Shown here: piece by piece, positions 55,532 to 64,000 of the stretch
Layout: each line of letters opens with the position of its first letter
Numbering within the stretch: position 1 is the stretch's first letter
From: Desulfosporosinus sp.
GTDB taxonomy: Bacteria > Bacillota > Desulfitobacteriia > Desulfitobacteriales > Desulfitobacteriaceae
Length of the DNA: 64,000 bases
Direction of reading: 5' to 3'
NCBI GenBank assembly: GCA_031292095.1
Contig: JARLHU010000084.1
Span: forward strand, 1-64,000
The notes under the pieces: generated by a model
The model's input: only the letters and a program-made list of their open reading frames with translations
What the model was told of the DNA's origin: nothing
Database searches by the model: none
Position numbers and translations under genes: made by a program

Positions 55532-56286
55532 TAGTAGGCAATTAGTATCTTACCATTTCTCGCATCTTGTTTCAATTATGATATGTCATTATTACACCCT
55601 TATCAGAAATCCATAGCAGATTAGCTAAGTTCTGTAATTTTTGCAAACCGATACCCTTTTTCTTAAAGACTTTCAGGAGCTGGTGAAGGACTGAGTTATC
55701 ATGGGTATAAGAGGGATAACCGTCCAGACCTTTACTCAATCAAGGTTATGCTGTCAAACTCGAGGTATGGGGCTAAGAAAAAACTGTCTAAAATGTTAGG
55801 CTTGAGGTACCTTGAGGTTAAATAGTTTATGAAAATCGAACATACTGAGATAGACAATACCCCCTGAGATGAGGGCTTTTTTCTTGAGATGATATACTTG
55901 GTCATTGGTCCGATAAATGTTTTCTTAAGCCAGAGCGTTCAAATACGCTCCGGCTTAAATACAATCACAAAATAAATATTAATTTATACTAAAGCTCGAT
56001 TGAAGATGATTGCTAATGTTCCCTGAATTCTAAGATTTAGTAATCCTTTAATTTCCTGCAACGCTGAGCTTGAATACCAATAGCTTTTCGAAAAGGTAAA
56101 ACATGGGCATAAATAATTATTCCAATAATATTTTGGATAAAGATAATATTTGCCCTGTTGGGAGGAATTTGAAGGAACCATGTGGAATATTTTTAAGAAC
56201 AGAGTTGGTGGACATGTCTGGAACAGTCAGAGACGATAGATGTAAGTTAATACAAGAGGAATCGGAAGTTAGATGGAGGGTATCAA
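55532..56286. other. 755-bp intergenic region with a transposase remnant
   Basis: Contains the remnant at 55691-55825, a weak hairpin with T-run near 55860 (CCC...GGGCTTTTTTC) and an AAGCC-a-GAGCGT / ACGCTC-c-GGCTT hairpin near 55931-55956. The leader of the next gene (56103-56286) may be partly translated-looking but no gene is supported. Confidence 0.45.
55691..55825 (+). pseudogene. Possible transposase remnant (IS1634/IS4-like)
   Basis: The frame reads LSYHGYKRDNRPDLYSIKVM and continues to a stop at 55823. The GYKRDNRPDL core resembles the G-H/Y-S-K/R-D-H/N-R-P-D-L motif of IS1634-type transposases. No other transposase parts or terminal repeats were found, so this is a weak call. Confidence 0.35.
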
Positions 56287-57576
56287 TTGAAACCAACTCG
56301 TGTACTCGTGTTTTCCGCAACCTTTGGAGCTGGTCATGTAAAGGCTGCAGAAGCTCTTATAGAAACAATTAAAAATACAGAGCCATCAGTAGAAATAATC
56401 CATGAAGATTCAGTTGCCATGCTCAACAGGAATGTTAATGCGTTTCTTTGTGCGTTGTACATCATCTTAATGAAGAGAGCACCCAAAATTTGGGGTGTAT
56501 TTTATAAACAAACGCAAGAAATAGCGGAGGATTCGCTTTTTCAGCGCTTTCTTAATACGTATGGTCGCAGTCAGTTTGTTACTTATCTGAATCTATCGAA
56601 ACCCGATATTATCGTTTGTACCTATCCAACTGTTGCTGGGGTATTGGCACAGTTGAGGGAAAATGGCGAGCTAAATATTCCTGTAGTCGCGGTTGTAACG
56701 GATTACACTGTCCACAGTCAATGGATTCATCGAGGAGTAGATGTTAATATTGTGGGTAGTGCTAAGGTTTACAGGGGATTTATAGCGCGTGGAATAGAAT
56801 CGAGCCGTATTCAGATATCCGGAATTCCAGTAAATCCGCGGTTTGAGCGTAATTTAAATAAAGAAGAGATACTCAGAAGATTAGGTCTCGTTGAAAATCG
56901 GTTGACATTTTTGGTAATGTGTGGCGCTTGCGGTGTATTAGATAAAGCTAAGTGGATATGTAAGCTGATTGCCAATGTTCAGTCGCCAGTTCAGGCCATT
57001 ATTGTCTGCGGTAATGATCAGAAACTGTTCAGTTCTTTAGACAACGTGGTTCAAGAAGCTCATAACCCTATGGTTCGTTTTAACTTTGTCAATAACGTTG
57101 ATGAACTTATGACGGCTGCGGATATCATTATTACAAAGGCAGGTGGCCTTACGGTTTCTGAAGCTCTGACCAAACATATACCTATGATTATTTTCAAACC
57201 ACTTCCCGGTCAAGAGGAAAACAATGCTAGGTTTGTTGAGGAAATTGAAGCTGGACGAATTGCTTTTTCAGATGAACAGTTTGTGGAGATCATGAACGAA
57301 CTTATCAATAATCCCTGTGAAATCAACAAAATGAGTGCGGCCTCAATTCAAGCCTTTCCTGGCCATTCGGCAGAGAAAGCAGTGCAAGTTATATTAGAGT
57401 TGGCTGCCGACTTTTCTCAGGGCACGATAAGTAACGATCAAGTCGTATATACCTCCCTTAGCCAGAGTCGTGCAAGTGTTTGGTTCAGCACATTCTTCCG
57501 TATCTTACGTCCTTTCCTTCCAAAGCTCAAACGTTCCTTACCTTTTTTTTCAGATAAGGCATATGAAAGAAAATAA
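56287..57576 (+). CDS. MGDG-synthase-like (GT28) glycosyltransferase
   Basis: 429 residues from TTG (GGAGGG upstream). N-terminal MGDG-synthase motif FSATFGAGHVKAAEAL and C-terminal GT28 part with TKAGGLTVSEAL and FKPLPGQEENNARF. It likely glycosylates diacylglycerol at the membrane face, like UgtP. The last residues (KAYERK) and the stop are encoded by repeat copy B, which begins at 57554, so the element's insertion shaped the C-terminus. Confidence 0.88.
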   Translation: MKPTRVLVFSATFGAGHVKAAEALIETIKNTEPSVEIIHEDSVAMLNRNVNAFLCALYIILMKRAPKIWGVFYKQTQEIAEDSLFQRFLNTYGRSQFVTYLNLSKPDIIVCTYPTVAGVLAQLRENGELNIPVVAVVTDYTVHSQWIHRGVDVNIVGSAKVYRGFIARGIESSRIQISGIPVNPRFERNLNKEEILRRLGLVENRLTFLVMCGACGVLDKAKWICKLIANVQSPVQAIIVCGNDQKLFSSLDNVVQEAHNPMVRFNFVNNVDELMTAADIIITKAGGLTVSEALTKHIPMIIFKPLPGQEENNARFVEEIEAGRIAFSDEQFVEIMNELINNPCEINKMSAASIQAFPGHSAEKAVQVILELAADFSQGTISNDQVVYTSLSQSRASVWFSTFFRILRPFLPKLKRSLPFFSDKAYERK

Positions 57577-57717
57577 TAGGTCAGTATGCCATGGATATTT
57601 TGAGTCAGACAAGGAGGTATGTTCCCCTCATAGCGGGGCTATTGGGGGAACATACCGACGCAGTATGGCGCGAAATAGACTGGCATAATGGCTTGTTATT
57701 TCCTTGAATGTGCCTAA
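57554..57717 (+). repeat. Structured 164-bp repeat, family 1, copy B
   Basis: Same length as copy A with five differences. In the central hairpin a G-C pair of copy A is a T-A pair here (GGTATGTTCCCC / GGGGAACATACC), and in the outer stem two C-to-T changes keep U-G and G-U pairs in plus-strand RNA. It overlaps the last seven codons of the preceding glycosyltransferase gene. Confidence 0.8.
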
Positions 57718-57767
57718 CCCTGATCACAAAGCCGTTGATCGCCATCGTTGCTGTTCTGCGCTCAGCG

Positions 57768-57812
57768 CAAAAATGCCCTCCCACGCTGATAAGGCGGAAG
57801 AGGGCATTTTTG
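57768..57812. terminator. Terminator following repeat copy B
   Basis: CAAAAATGCCCTC / GAGGGCATTTTTG stem with a 19-base loop; T-rich on both strands. Confidence 0.75.
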
Positions 57813-58021
57813 CTGGTTATAAAAAAGAAATAAAAGTTGAAATAAAAAAGGAATATTACGACTGAGATTAGAGGGAAAAAGAAGTTCATGTAGAATATTT
57901 TGTAAACAACATTTAAGTATTATTTTCAGAAATTTCTGGTAATTTAGAGAATGCTATTTAAAATTATCAACTAACCGTTCATCGATAAAAAGAATAAGTA
58001 CAAGGGTAAGGTGTTTAAGAG

Positions 58022-60475
58022 ATGAGCGAACAGTTCACATCTGACGATTATACTGATATCTCTGCATACAAGTTTTCTGAGCTCTTTGATTTGAACGAAA
58101 TTCAAAAGCTACAGGATCTATTTTCTGCGGCAACCGGTGTGGCCTCAATCGTTACTGATCTTAATGGAACACCAATAACTGAACCCAGTGGTTTTTGCAA
58201 AGAAGAGGATCCTAACATTCAAACATGTTTAAGCGGTAGTCTGTTTAATGGAAGAGCCAGTATTATTGTTGCAGATAAGCATATTGCCAACTGGTTAATC
58301 TGGCAAGTTCACGATGATTCTAAACAGCAATTTGAAAATGTATGTAATTATCTATTTTTGCATGCACAATTGCTCTCAAGGTATGCGATGCAAAACATAT
58401 CTTTAATCCAACAAATTAATCAAAAGATAATGAATGAAGTTGAGATTAAGAATCTTAATAGCGAACTTGAAGCAAGGATCAAACGAAGAACTACACAACT
58501 AGAAGAAACCAATGCAGAGTTAGAAGAAGCTAATGCAGAGTTAGAAGAGATCAATACAATACTTGAAGAAGAAATCTCTAAGCGCCAAAAGGTTGAAGAA
58601 AAAATCAAGGGCTTAAATGAAGTATTGGAAATCAAGGTTATAGAGCGTACAAACCAACTCCAGGATATGAATACTATTTTGGAAGAAGAGATTATTGAGA
58701 AGATACAGGCTGAATATGAATTAAATACTGAAAGAGTATTTACAGATGCCTTATTTAACAGTGCTCCGGGAATGATATATCTTTACGATGATAAAAGTAA
58801 GTTAGTGAGATGGAACAAGAAGCACGAAGAGATGACGGGTTATTCCTCGCAAGAGCTAGCTTCCATGAATTTATTAGATTGGTATGCAGGCGATGAAAAA
58901 AGTCAGACGGCTATAATAGAAGGAATTAAAAGGGTAAACAAGAATGGATTTGGGGATGCCGAGGCAAATCTGCAGAAAAAAGACGGCACTAAGATTCCAA
59001 TGTATTTCACTGCAAGTCCTATAACTATTGAGGGTAAACAATATTTTGCTGGCATAGGAATCGATATAACCGAGCGAAAGCGAATGCATGAAAGGCTAGA
59101 AAAATATCGAGTTCTTGCTGAAAAGGCTAACGATGCGATGCTGTTCATAGATAAGGAAGGAAATATCCTCGAAGTCAATGATGCTGCAATCAGAATTTAT
59201 GGATATACACATCAAGAATTTTCGTCCATGAATATTTTTGATTTGAGGCGTCTTAATAAATCATTATATATAATTGAGCAAATGGAATTAGCCGATAAAG
59301 AAGGAATTATTTTCGAAACTGTTCATTACCTAAAAGATGGTACTTCGATTAATGTTGAAGTAAGTTCACAAGGAACTATTTTAGGAAATAGAAGGGTTCT
59401 CCTCAGTATCGTAAGAGATATCACAAAGCGTAAAAAAAAGGAAGAGGAAAATTTTTATTTGAGTTATCACGATGTTTTAACAGGGCTTTATAATAGAAGA
59501 TATTACGAAGAAGAAATCAGCCGCTTGGATACTGAAAGGAATCTGCCAATATCGATTATCATTGGGGATGTTAATGGGTTAAAATTTGTGAATGATGCCT
59601 TTGGCCACGATAAAGGGGATGAACTTCTGCAAAAAGCGGCAGCGGCCATTCAAAATGCGTGCAGAACCGATGATATTGTTGCTCGTTGGGGGGGCGATGA
59701 ATTTGTCATTCTTCTGCCCAAAACTAATAAAGAAGAGGCGGAGAAAGTTGTTAACAGAATTAAAGAGCTTTATTCCAATGAACTAGTCAGCGCAATTCAT
59801 GTTAGTATTTCATTTGGGTGGGAGACAAAGAAGAAACCTGATGAGAAAATACTGAATATCCTCAAAAATGCTGAGGATGCTATGTATAAACATAAAATTA
59901 TTGAGAATGAAGGTATGAGGGGCAATACAATCAACACCATAATTAATACTCTGCATGAGAAAAATCCTAGGGAAGAACTACACTCTAAAAGAGTAAGTCA
60001 AATATGTAAGGATATCGGCAGAGCGATCGGCTTATCTGAAATTGAAGTAAATAGGCTTAAAGTAGTAGGTCTGCTCCATGATATAGGGAAAATAGCCATC
60101 GAGGAAGGTATCCTTAATAAACCAGGGAAACTGACCGAAAACGAGTGGGAACAAATAAAGAGGCATCCGGATATTGGCTATAGAATTCTGAGTTCGTCCC
60201 ATGAAATGGTAGATTTAGCCGATTGTATATTGGCACACCATGAACGATGGGATGGTACTGGTTACCCAAATTGTTTAAAAGGTGATGCTATTCCAATGGT
60301 TTCAAGAATTATTGCTCTGGCTGACAGCTATGATGCCATGATCAGTGAACGACCTTACCGAAATGCTTTGAGTGAAGAACAAGCCTTGAAGGAAATTCAA
60401 AAAAACTCAGGGACACAATTCGATCCTGAAATTGCGAGAATATTTATACTCAGCCATTCTGAAAAGATTCACTGA
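58022..60475 (+). CDS. PocR-PAS-GGDEF-HD-GYP cyclic-di-GMP sensor protein
   Basis: 817 residues. A shortened PocR-like domain (about 15-110), a coiled coil with repeated NAELEEANAELEE-type heptads (about 140-235), two PAS domains, a GGDEF domain with intact RWGGDEFVILLP (diguanylate cyclase) and a C-terminal HD-GYP domain with LLHDIGKIAI and HHERWDGTGYP (c-di-GMP phosphodiesterase). Both enzymatic sites look complete, so the direction is set by signals. The PocR part lacks the cysteine/histidine block seen in the regulator at 41 kb. The 3' end overlaps the HAD gene by 26 bp. Confidence 0.92.
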   Translation: MSEQFTSDDYTDISAYKFSELFDLNEIQKLQDLFSAATGVASIVTDLNGTPITEPSGFCKEEDPNIQTCLSGSLFNGRASIIVADKHIANWLIWQVHDDSKQQFENVCNYLFLHAQLLSRYAMQNISLIQQINQKIMNEVEIKNLNSELEARIKRRTTQLEETNAELEEANAELEEINTILEEEISKRQKVEEKIKGLNEVLEIKVIERTNQLQDMNTILEEEIIEKIQAEYELNTERVFTDALFNSAPGMIYLYDDKSKLVRWNKKHEEMTGYSSQELASMNLLDWYAGDEKSQTAIIEGIKRVNKNGFGDAEANLQKKDGTKIPMYFTASPITIEGKQYFAGIGIDITERKRMHERLEKYRVLAEKANDAMLFIDKEGNILEVNDAAIRIYGYTHQEFSSMNIFDLRRLNKSLYIIEQMELADKEGIIFETVHYLKDGTSINVEVSSQGTILGNRRVLLSIVRDITKRKKKEEENFYLSYHDVLTGLYNRRYYEEEISRLDTERNLPISIIIGDVNGLKFVNDAFGHDKGDELLQKAAAAIQNACRTDDIVARWGGDEFVILLPKTNKEEAEKVVNRIKELYSNELVSAIHVSISFGWETKKKPDEKILNILKNAEDAMYKHKIIENEGMRGNTINTIINTLHEKNPREELHSKRVSQICKDIGRAIGLSEIEVNRLKVVGLLHDIGKIAIEEGILNKPGKLTENEWEQIKRHPDIGYRILSSSHEMVDLADCILAHHERWDGTGYPNCLKGDAIPMVSRIIALADSYDAMISERPYRNALSEEQALKEIQKNSGTQFDPEIARIFILSHSEKIH

Positions 60476-61100
60476 TCCATACATTAAAAGATTCAACGCT
60501 TTCGAAGGCGTAAGCCGGATTCATGGCTAATACTTTTTGGACTTGTACGGTTTCAGCCCAGAGCGCACTGATCGGTAAAACCCCAACTTCTTTGGCAGAC
60601 GCCACATCATAAGCAATATCTCCCACATAAGCGACTTCATTCGGGGAGAATTTCCAAAGTTCCAAAACTTGTCTTATATGCTCTGGTTTACTTGCTCCGA
60701 GCTCAGAACCCGAGGTTATTATCTCAAAAAAATGTTTCAATCCAGAATGCCTCATGGAAATTTCCATGCTTCCCGCGCCCTTACCTGACACTAAGGCTAA
60801 CTTTATTCTCTTCGCCTGCAACATAGTTAGAGTCTCTACGACCCCCGGAAATGGGTTAGCATATTGAACATGAATTCGGTCATACTCATTTAGATAAAAT
60901 TGCAGCACCTCTTTCCATGATTCAGGGAACAGCTTTTTAAAGATACCATCTTCTGAGGGCCCAAATAAAGAGGATAATTCTTTGTCGGTGTAAACACGTC
61001 CACTGAATTTCAAGAGTGTAGCATTCAGGCTGGTACGAACAACCGGTAGCGAATTAATTAATGTTCCGTCCAGATCAAATATAAAGCCTTTCAGTTTCAT
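60450..61100 (-). CDS. HAD-family phosphatase (phosphoglycolate phosphatase-like)
   Basis: 216 residues. The nucleophile motif GFIFDLDGTLINS is at the N-terminus, LVSGKGAGSME holds motif II, KPEHIRQVLE motif III lysine and YVGDIAYDVASAKEVG motif IV. Typical of Gph/PpaX-like enzymes. Convergent with the GGDEF/HD-GYP gene. GGAGTAG precedes the ATG. The true substrate is unknown. Confidence 0.9.
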   Translation of the reverse strand: MKLKGFIFDLDGTLINSLPVVRTSLNATLLKFSGRVYTDKELSSLFGPSEDGIFKKLFPESWKEVLQFYLNEYDRIHVQYANPFPGVVETLTMLQAKRIKLALVSGKGAGSMEISMRHSGLKHFFEIITSGSELGASKPEHIRQVLELWKFSPNEVAYVGDIAYDVASAKEVGVLPISALWAETVQVQKVLAMNPAYAFESVESFNVWISESFQNG

Positions 61101-61210
61101 TTGCTACTCCTTTTTGAGCTAGTTGTTTAGATATATTATATACTACAAACTGAGGATATTGCATTTAATGCTTGTAGAAAATCTGAAAATACCAATTGTT
61201 TAAATCAAAC

Positions 61211-61264
61211 AACCCCCTAAAGTAGATGGTTTATTAGCCATGTCTACTTTAGAGGGTTCGTTTT
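61211..61264. terminator. 16-bp hairpin upstream of the family 2 repeat
   Basis: AACCCCCTAAAGTAGA / TCTACTTTAGAGGGTT (one mismatch) followed by CGTTTTAGTTTTT on the plus strand. No plus-strand gene ends here; it may end a small RNA. Confidence 0.55.
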
Positions 61265-61273
61265 AGTTTTTGA

Positions 61274-61514
61274 ATACTATCAGAAAGTATAAACTTGCGT
61301 TATATACTTTCTAAGCATAAGTACAACTAGGCGGCCGCTGGTCATGACTCGAACAGGACGTTCGAGGTTAGAACACCGCCATGGATGGCTAGGTGTCGTG
61401 ATGGCCGAGTGTCCCTGTAGCCAAGGAGGCGAGAAGGGACCGCCTTCGCTAAGGCTGCAAGAAGGCTAATTCGTGCGAAGACAGTGTCTTCGAGCGCCAG
61501 CCAAGTTTTCTTTA
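61274..61514 (+). repeat. Structured dispersed repeat, family 2, short copy (241 bp)
   Basis: Matches 34197-34514 from ATACTATCAG to CCAAGTTTTCTTTA, with one 37-bp unit instead of three. The right-end hairpin is CGAAGACA / TGTCTTCG here; the long copy has TGTTTTCG, which still pairs in plus-strand RNA by G-U. Confidence 0.75.
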
Positions 61515-61923
61515 TATGCCTTAGGCGATGTTTATAATAACGTTTGTGACTCCCACGATAAGAATCGCTAAAACAATTGTTCCACCTATAATAATCAAAT
61601 TTTGTTTTTTTGTATTAATTTTATGCCAAACCAAAAGATCCTCAACTCCTCTTATAGATTATCAATCCCTGTCCAATACTATCATTACTTTATATCAAAA
61701 AGTATGCGTTTAAGGTCCCAAGCATCTAGGACAAAGGTCCTAACGATTGAAAGGCGCATTACCGCTGGAATAAATATAACCTAAAATCCCGCATTTTTTT
61801 ATACCTACAAGGAAAAACGCTGTAAATACGCCTTGGGGAATTCTGAACGGAGAACCACAGATTACACAGATTACACAGATTAAGAACGATTAGATAGAAA
61901 CACACAGACAAAGAATAAAGGGG
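61515..61923. other. Intergenic region before the GxxExxY remnant
   Basis: No gene. A 61-codon frame at 61528 and an overlapping one have no ribosome site. The left inverted repeat of the GxxExxY unit lies at 61853-61882. Confidence 0.4.
61853..61882 (+). repeat. Left inverted repeat of the GxxExxY unit
   Basis: AACCACAGATTACACAGATT followed by a further ACACAGATTAA. The first 20 bases and the final TTAA end are matched in inverted orientation at 62089-62110; the inner ATTACACAG is itself repeated in tandem. Confidence 0.75.
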
Positions 61924-62112
61924 ATGGAAAATGTGGAACGGGATTCACAGACCTATGCCATTATTGGTGCAGCAATGGAGGAACACCGGACACTTGGACC
62001 AGGGTTTCTCGAAGCGGTTTATCAGGCGGCATTAGCAATTGAGTTACAAGCGATTTGTAGTTTAGAGCCAAAATGTATTTATTCTGTGTTAATCTGTGTA
62101 ATCTGTGGTTGA
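61924..62112 (+). pseudogene. Truncated GxxExxY family protein gene
   Basis: Codes for the first ~43 residues of a GxxExxY protein: [23 protein letters not shown] matches the family motif (G-x-x-E-x-x-Y). Full proteins have about 125 residues; here the frame runs into the right inverted repeat and stops. AAAGGGG precedes the ATG. Flanked by 22-bp inverted repeats, so it looks like a decayed, once-mobile unit. Confidence 0.75.
62089..62110 (-). repeat. Right inverted repeat of the GxxExxY unit
   Basis: On the minus strand AACCACAGATTACACAGATT-AA, the inverted counterpart of the repeat at 61853. It encodes the last residues of the truncated frame. Confidence 0.75.
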
Positions 62113-62277
62113 TTAACTGAGTACCTGAATAGTCACAAAAATAATGATTCGCAATTCAATTAGTAGGTATAATTTTTATACCTATAAAAATACCAAAATG
62201 CCTGTAAAATCAGGGTTTATTAATGTAGGTATAATTTTTCACGGGAATCAAGGATTGAACTAATGAGGAGATTTAAT

Positions 62278-63444
62278 ATGTCAGTGGTCCTAAAAATCGT
62301 AGCCCTGGAATTCACAGATTTCTCTCGCGACAAGAGGGAGTTATCTGGTGTAAAAGAGATGGGTCATAAGGTTTTGGTTATGGCAAAGGGTGAGAAAAAC
62401 GAGATTGTATATATTGAAGGCTTTGAGGTACATTTGCGGAGTACGCGCCCGTTGGGGCAAGCGCCTGCCCTCACACGTCTTAACCGAATTGTTTCTGTGT
62501 TCACGTGGGCTTTTTATGCAAGGAAGCTCCGTCCAGACTGCATTAGTGGGCATGATTTGACGGGATTGTTTATTGGTTGGCTGTCCACTTGGTTTATTCC
62601 TAAGAAGAAACGTCCCAATCTTGTCTATGATGCCCACGAATTTGAGGTGGGTCGCCACGGCAAACGCAGCCGGTTTAAGAGGCTGCTGATTCCACATGCT
62701 GAAAAGTTCTTTATGAAGCGGTGCAAATTCTCTATCATGGTAAATGATATCATCGCAGATATGGTTCAAGAAGCCTATAAATTAAAAGATAGGCCTGTGG
62801 TGGCGAGAAACATGGCTGTGAACTGGGCCATCAATGAGAAGGAATGTGAAGAGAAAAGGCGTGAGTTCTGCGACAAACTGCCATCACCGGAAAAATTCCT
62901 GGTGATGTATCATGGCGGTATTAAACTGGGGAGAGGGCTTGAGACACTACTGCAGGTGGTTCAAAGGGACGAACATATCCAAGCAATCCTCCTCGGCAAT
63001 GTGGAAGAAAAATATAAGCAAGAACTCCGCAAATCAGCCCTTGAATTAGGAATTGAAGATCGAATATTGTTCCATAACGCTGTCCCCATTTCTGAATTAT
63101 GGAAGTATGTCGGAGCCGTCGATATATCCATGATCACCATACCGGCATCGTGCCAAAGCTACTACTATATGTTGCCTAATAAGTTTTTTGAGAGCATCCA
63201 GTCTTTAACCCCGATTATCGCCAGTGATTTTCCTGAGGTGGGTAAAATTGTCCGGGAGTATGAGATTGGATTGCTTGTAAATCCGGACAGTGTCGAAGAC
63301 ATTGTTGCTGCTGTTGAACGGTTACGCTTGGATAAAGAGCTATATAGGCGCTTCAAAACTAATCTAAAGCGTGCTAAGGAAGAACTATGTTGGGAACGAG
63401 AAAAACTGGCTTTGTGTAAGGCATATGCAAGGGTGTTGGATTAG
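62278..63444 (+). CDS. Group 1 (GT4-like) glycosyltransferase
   Basis: 388 residues from ATG at 62278 (GAGGAG seven bases upstream). GT-B fold: N-terminal acceptor domain with SGHDLTGLFIGW and LVYDAHEFEVG, donor domain with MYHGGIKLGRGLETLL and a NKFFESIQSLTPIIASDF segment that holds the usual glutamate. Probably adds a sugar to a surface polysaccharide or lipid carrier. A close paralogue follows 26 bp downstream, so this is the beginning of a polysaccharide gene cluster. Confidence 0.88.
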   Translation: MSVVLKIVALEFTDFSRDKRELSGVKEMGHKVLVMAKGEKNEIVYIEGFEVHLRSTRPLGQAPALTRLNRIVSVFTWAFYARKLRPDCISGHDLTGLFIGWLSTWFIPKKKRPNLVYDAHEFEVGRHGKRSRFKRLLIPHAEKFFMKRCKFSIMVNDIIADMVQEAYKLKDRPVVARNMAVNWAINEKECEEKRREFCDKLPSPEKFLVMYHGGIKLGRGLETLLQVVQRDEHIQAILLGNVEEKYKQELRKSALELGIEDRILFHNAVPISELWKYVGAVDISMITIPASCQSYYYMLPNKFFESIQSLTPIIASDFPEVGKIVREYEIGLLVNPDSVEDIVAAVERLRLDKELYRRFKTNLKRAKEELCWEREKLALCKAYARVLD

Positions 63445-63470
63445 CCTTTTATTAAAGAAGGGACAGATTT

Positions 63471-64000
63471 ATGAAAACTGTTGTTAAGTTTCTCCAGTTT
63501 GATTACATGAGGTCGAGCAGAGATAAACGTGAGGTTTCTGTATTGCTTGAGATGGGTGCTAATGTAATTATACTGGAGGCCGGAGAAATACAAGAAAGCA
63601 AGATGTTGTCTAACCGGTGCGAATATAGAATACAAAAAATACTCCCGCTGTCTTCGCGACAAAATCGATTAATACGGAAAGCAAGGATATTAAAAAACTG
63701 GACGATGTTAGCGCGTGTTTTGCGAGGATTAGATGCTGATATCCTTAGTTGTCATGATCTTACTGCACTTTTCATTGGTTGGAGGTCAACATGGTTTATG
63801 CCGAAGACAAAGCGGCCAAAATTAGTCTACGATGCCCATGAATTTGAGGTAGGGCGCAACACTGAGGCTAAACGCGGGTGGTTAAAAAAATGGCTCATCC
63901 CTCGCACAGAGAGGTTCTTAATGAAGCGTTGTGCGTTTTCCATCATGGTCAACGATTCCATTGCAGATATGGTTCAAGAAGCCTACCAATGCAAAGAGCG
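63471..64000 (+). CDS. Group 1 (GT4-like) glycosyltransferase, 5' part
   Basis: Starts at ATG 63471 (AAGAAGGG upstream) and is open to the window end; about 176 residues are visible. Strongly similar to the preceding gene: CHDLTALFIGW, LVYDAHEFEVGRN, RFLMKRCAFSIMVNDSIADM and VQEAY repeat its motifs. A tandem duplication followed by divergence; the first ~90 residues differ most, so acceptor specificity has probably changed. Confidence 0.88.
   Translation, partial: MKTVVKFLQFDYMRSSRDKREVSVLLEMGANVIILEAGEIQESKMLSNRCEYRIQKILPLSSRQNRLIRKARILKNWTMLARVLRGLDADILSCHDLTALFIGWRSTWFMPKTKRPKLVYDAHEFEVGRNTEAKRGWLKKWLIPRTERFLMKRCAFSIMVNDSIADMVQEAYQCKE

Noticed and set aside
61528-61784. Two overlapping 60-codon plus-strand frames
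   Set aside because: No ribosome site and no recognisable protein features beyond chance hydrophobicity; probably non-coding.

Overview
The window looks like a chromosomal segment of an anaerobic, spore-forming, low-to-mid GC Firmicute of the Peptococcaceae type (Desulfosporosinus/Desulfitobacterium-like). This is inferred from gene content: class III fructose-1,6-bisphosphatase, a Spo0E-like protein, tiny glycine-rich YjcZ-like proteins, corrinoid methyltransferases, a butyrate/crotonyl-CoA module, ATP-type PEP carboxykinase, many PAS/PocR sensor proteins, strong Shine-Dalgarno sites and frequent GTG/TTG starts. No rRNA, tRNA, CRISPR array or intact insertion sequence was seen.

Layout. 1-11.8 kb: 3' end of a class III FBPase, then mostly minus-strand genes: LytS-type sensor kinase, DUF3786, an anchored zinc peptidase, an Aas-like acyltransferase/acyl-ACP synthetase, a PAS-sigma54 activator and an EFR1 flavodoxin-ferredoxin. 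11.8-18.2 kb: C4 acyl-CoA genes (hbd, crt, acyl-CoA dehydrogenase, thiolase, CoA-transferase) behind a -24/-12 promoter with three upstream 19-bp palindromes. 18.3-25 kb: nitroreductase, radical SAM, bacteriohemerythrin, a broken DinB gene, three DnaA boxes, isochorismatase-like, TerD, P-II, SelO. 25-32.4 kb: tiny YjcZ-like proteins, chemoreceptor, hybrid kinase, DUF3231. 32.5-37.1 kb: pckA and glgCD.

37.3-47.4 kb is a methyl-transfer region: CobW-like GTPase, MtaC and MtaB (methanol:corrinoid methyltransferase with all three zinc ligands visible), a PocR-AraC regulator, a second corrinoid protein, a methyl-THF:corrinoid methyltransferase, DUF1638, a 2Fe-2S/ASKHA corrinoid-reactivating protein and DUF6951. 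Together these should demethylate methanol (and perhaps another methyl donor) and pass the methyl to tetrahydrofolate. 47.7-52.1 kb holds a GNAT, YczE-like membrane protein, a transporter fragment, thioredoxin-MauE pair, Spo0E-like protein and a second tiny-protein locus. 52.2-55.5 kb is a selenium-supply cluster (DUF3343, YedF, SelD, class V aminotransferase). 56.2-64 kb: MGDG-synthase-like glycosyltransferase, a PocR-PAS-GGDEF-HD-GYP protein, a HAD phosphatase, a decayed GxxExxY gene and two tandem glycosyltransferases, the second cut by the window end.

The least explained structures are two families of dispersed non-coding repeats. One is a 164-bp element (two full copies and one shortened) whose copies differ by a compensatory base-pair change. 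The other is a 241/318-bp element in which a 37-bp hairpin unit is present once or three times in tandem. Base changes in both keep pairing in plus-strand RNA. Functions are assigned from motifs read by eye; no database search was run.
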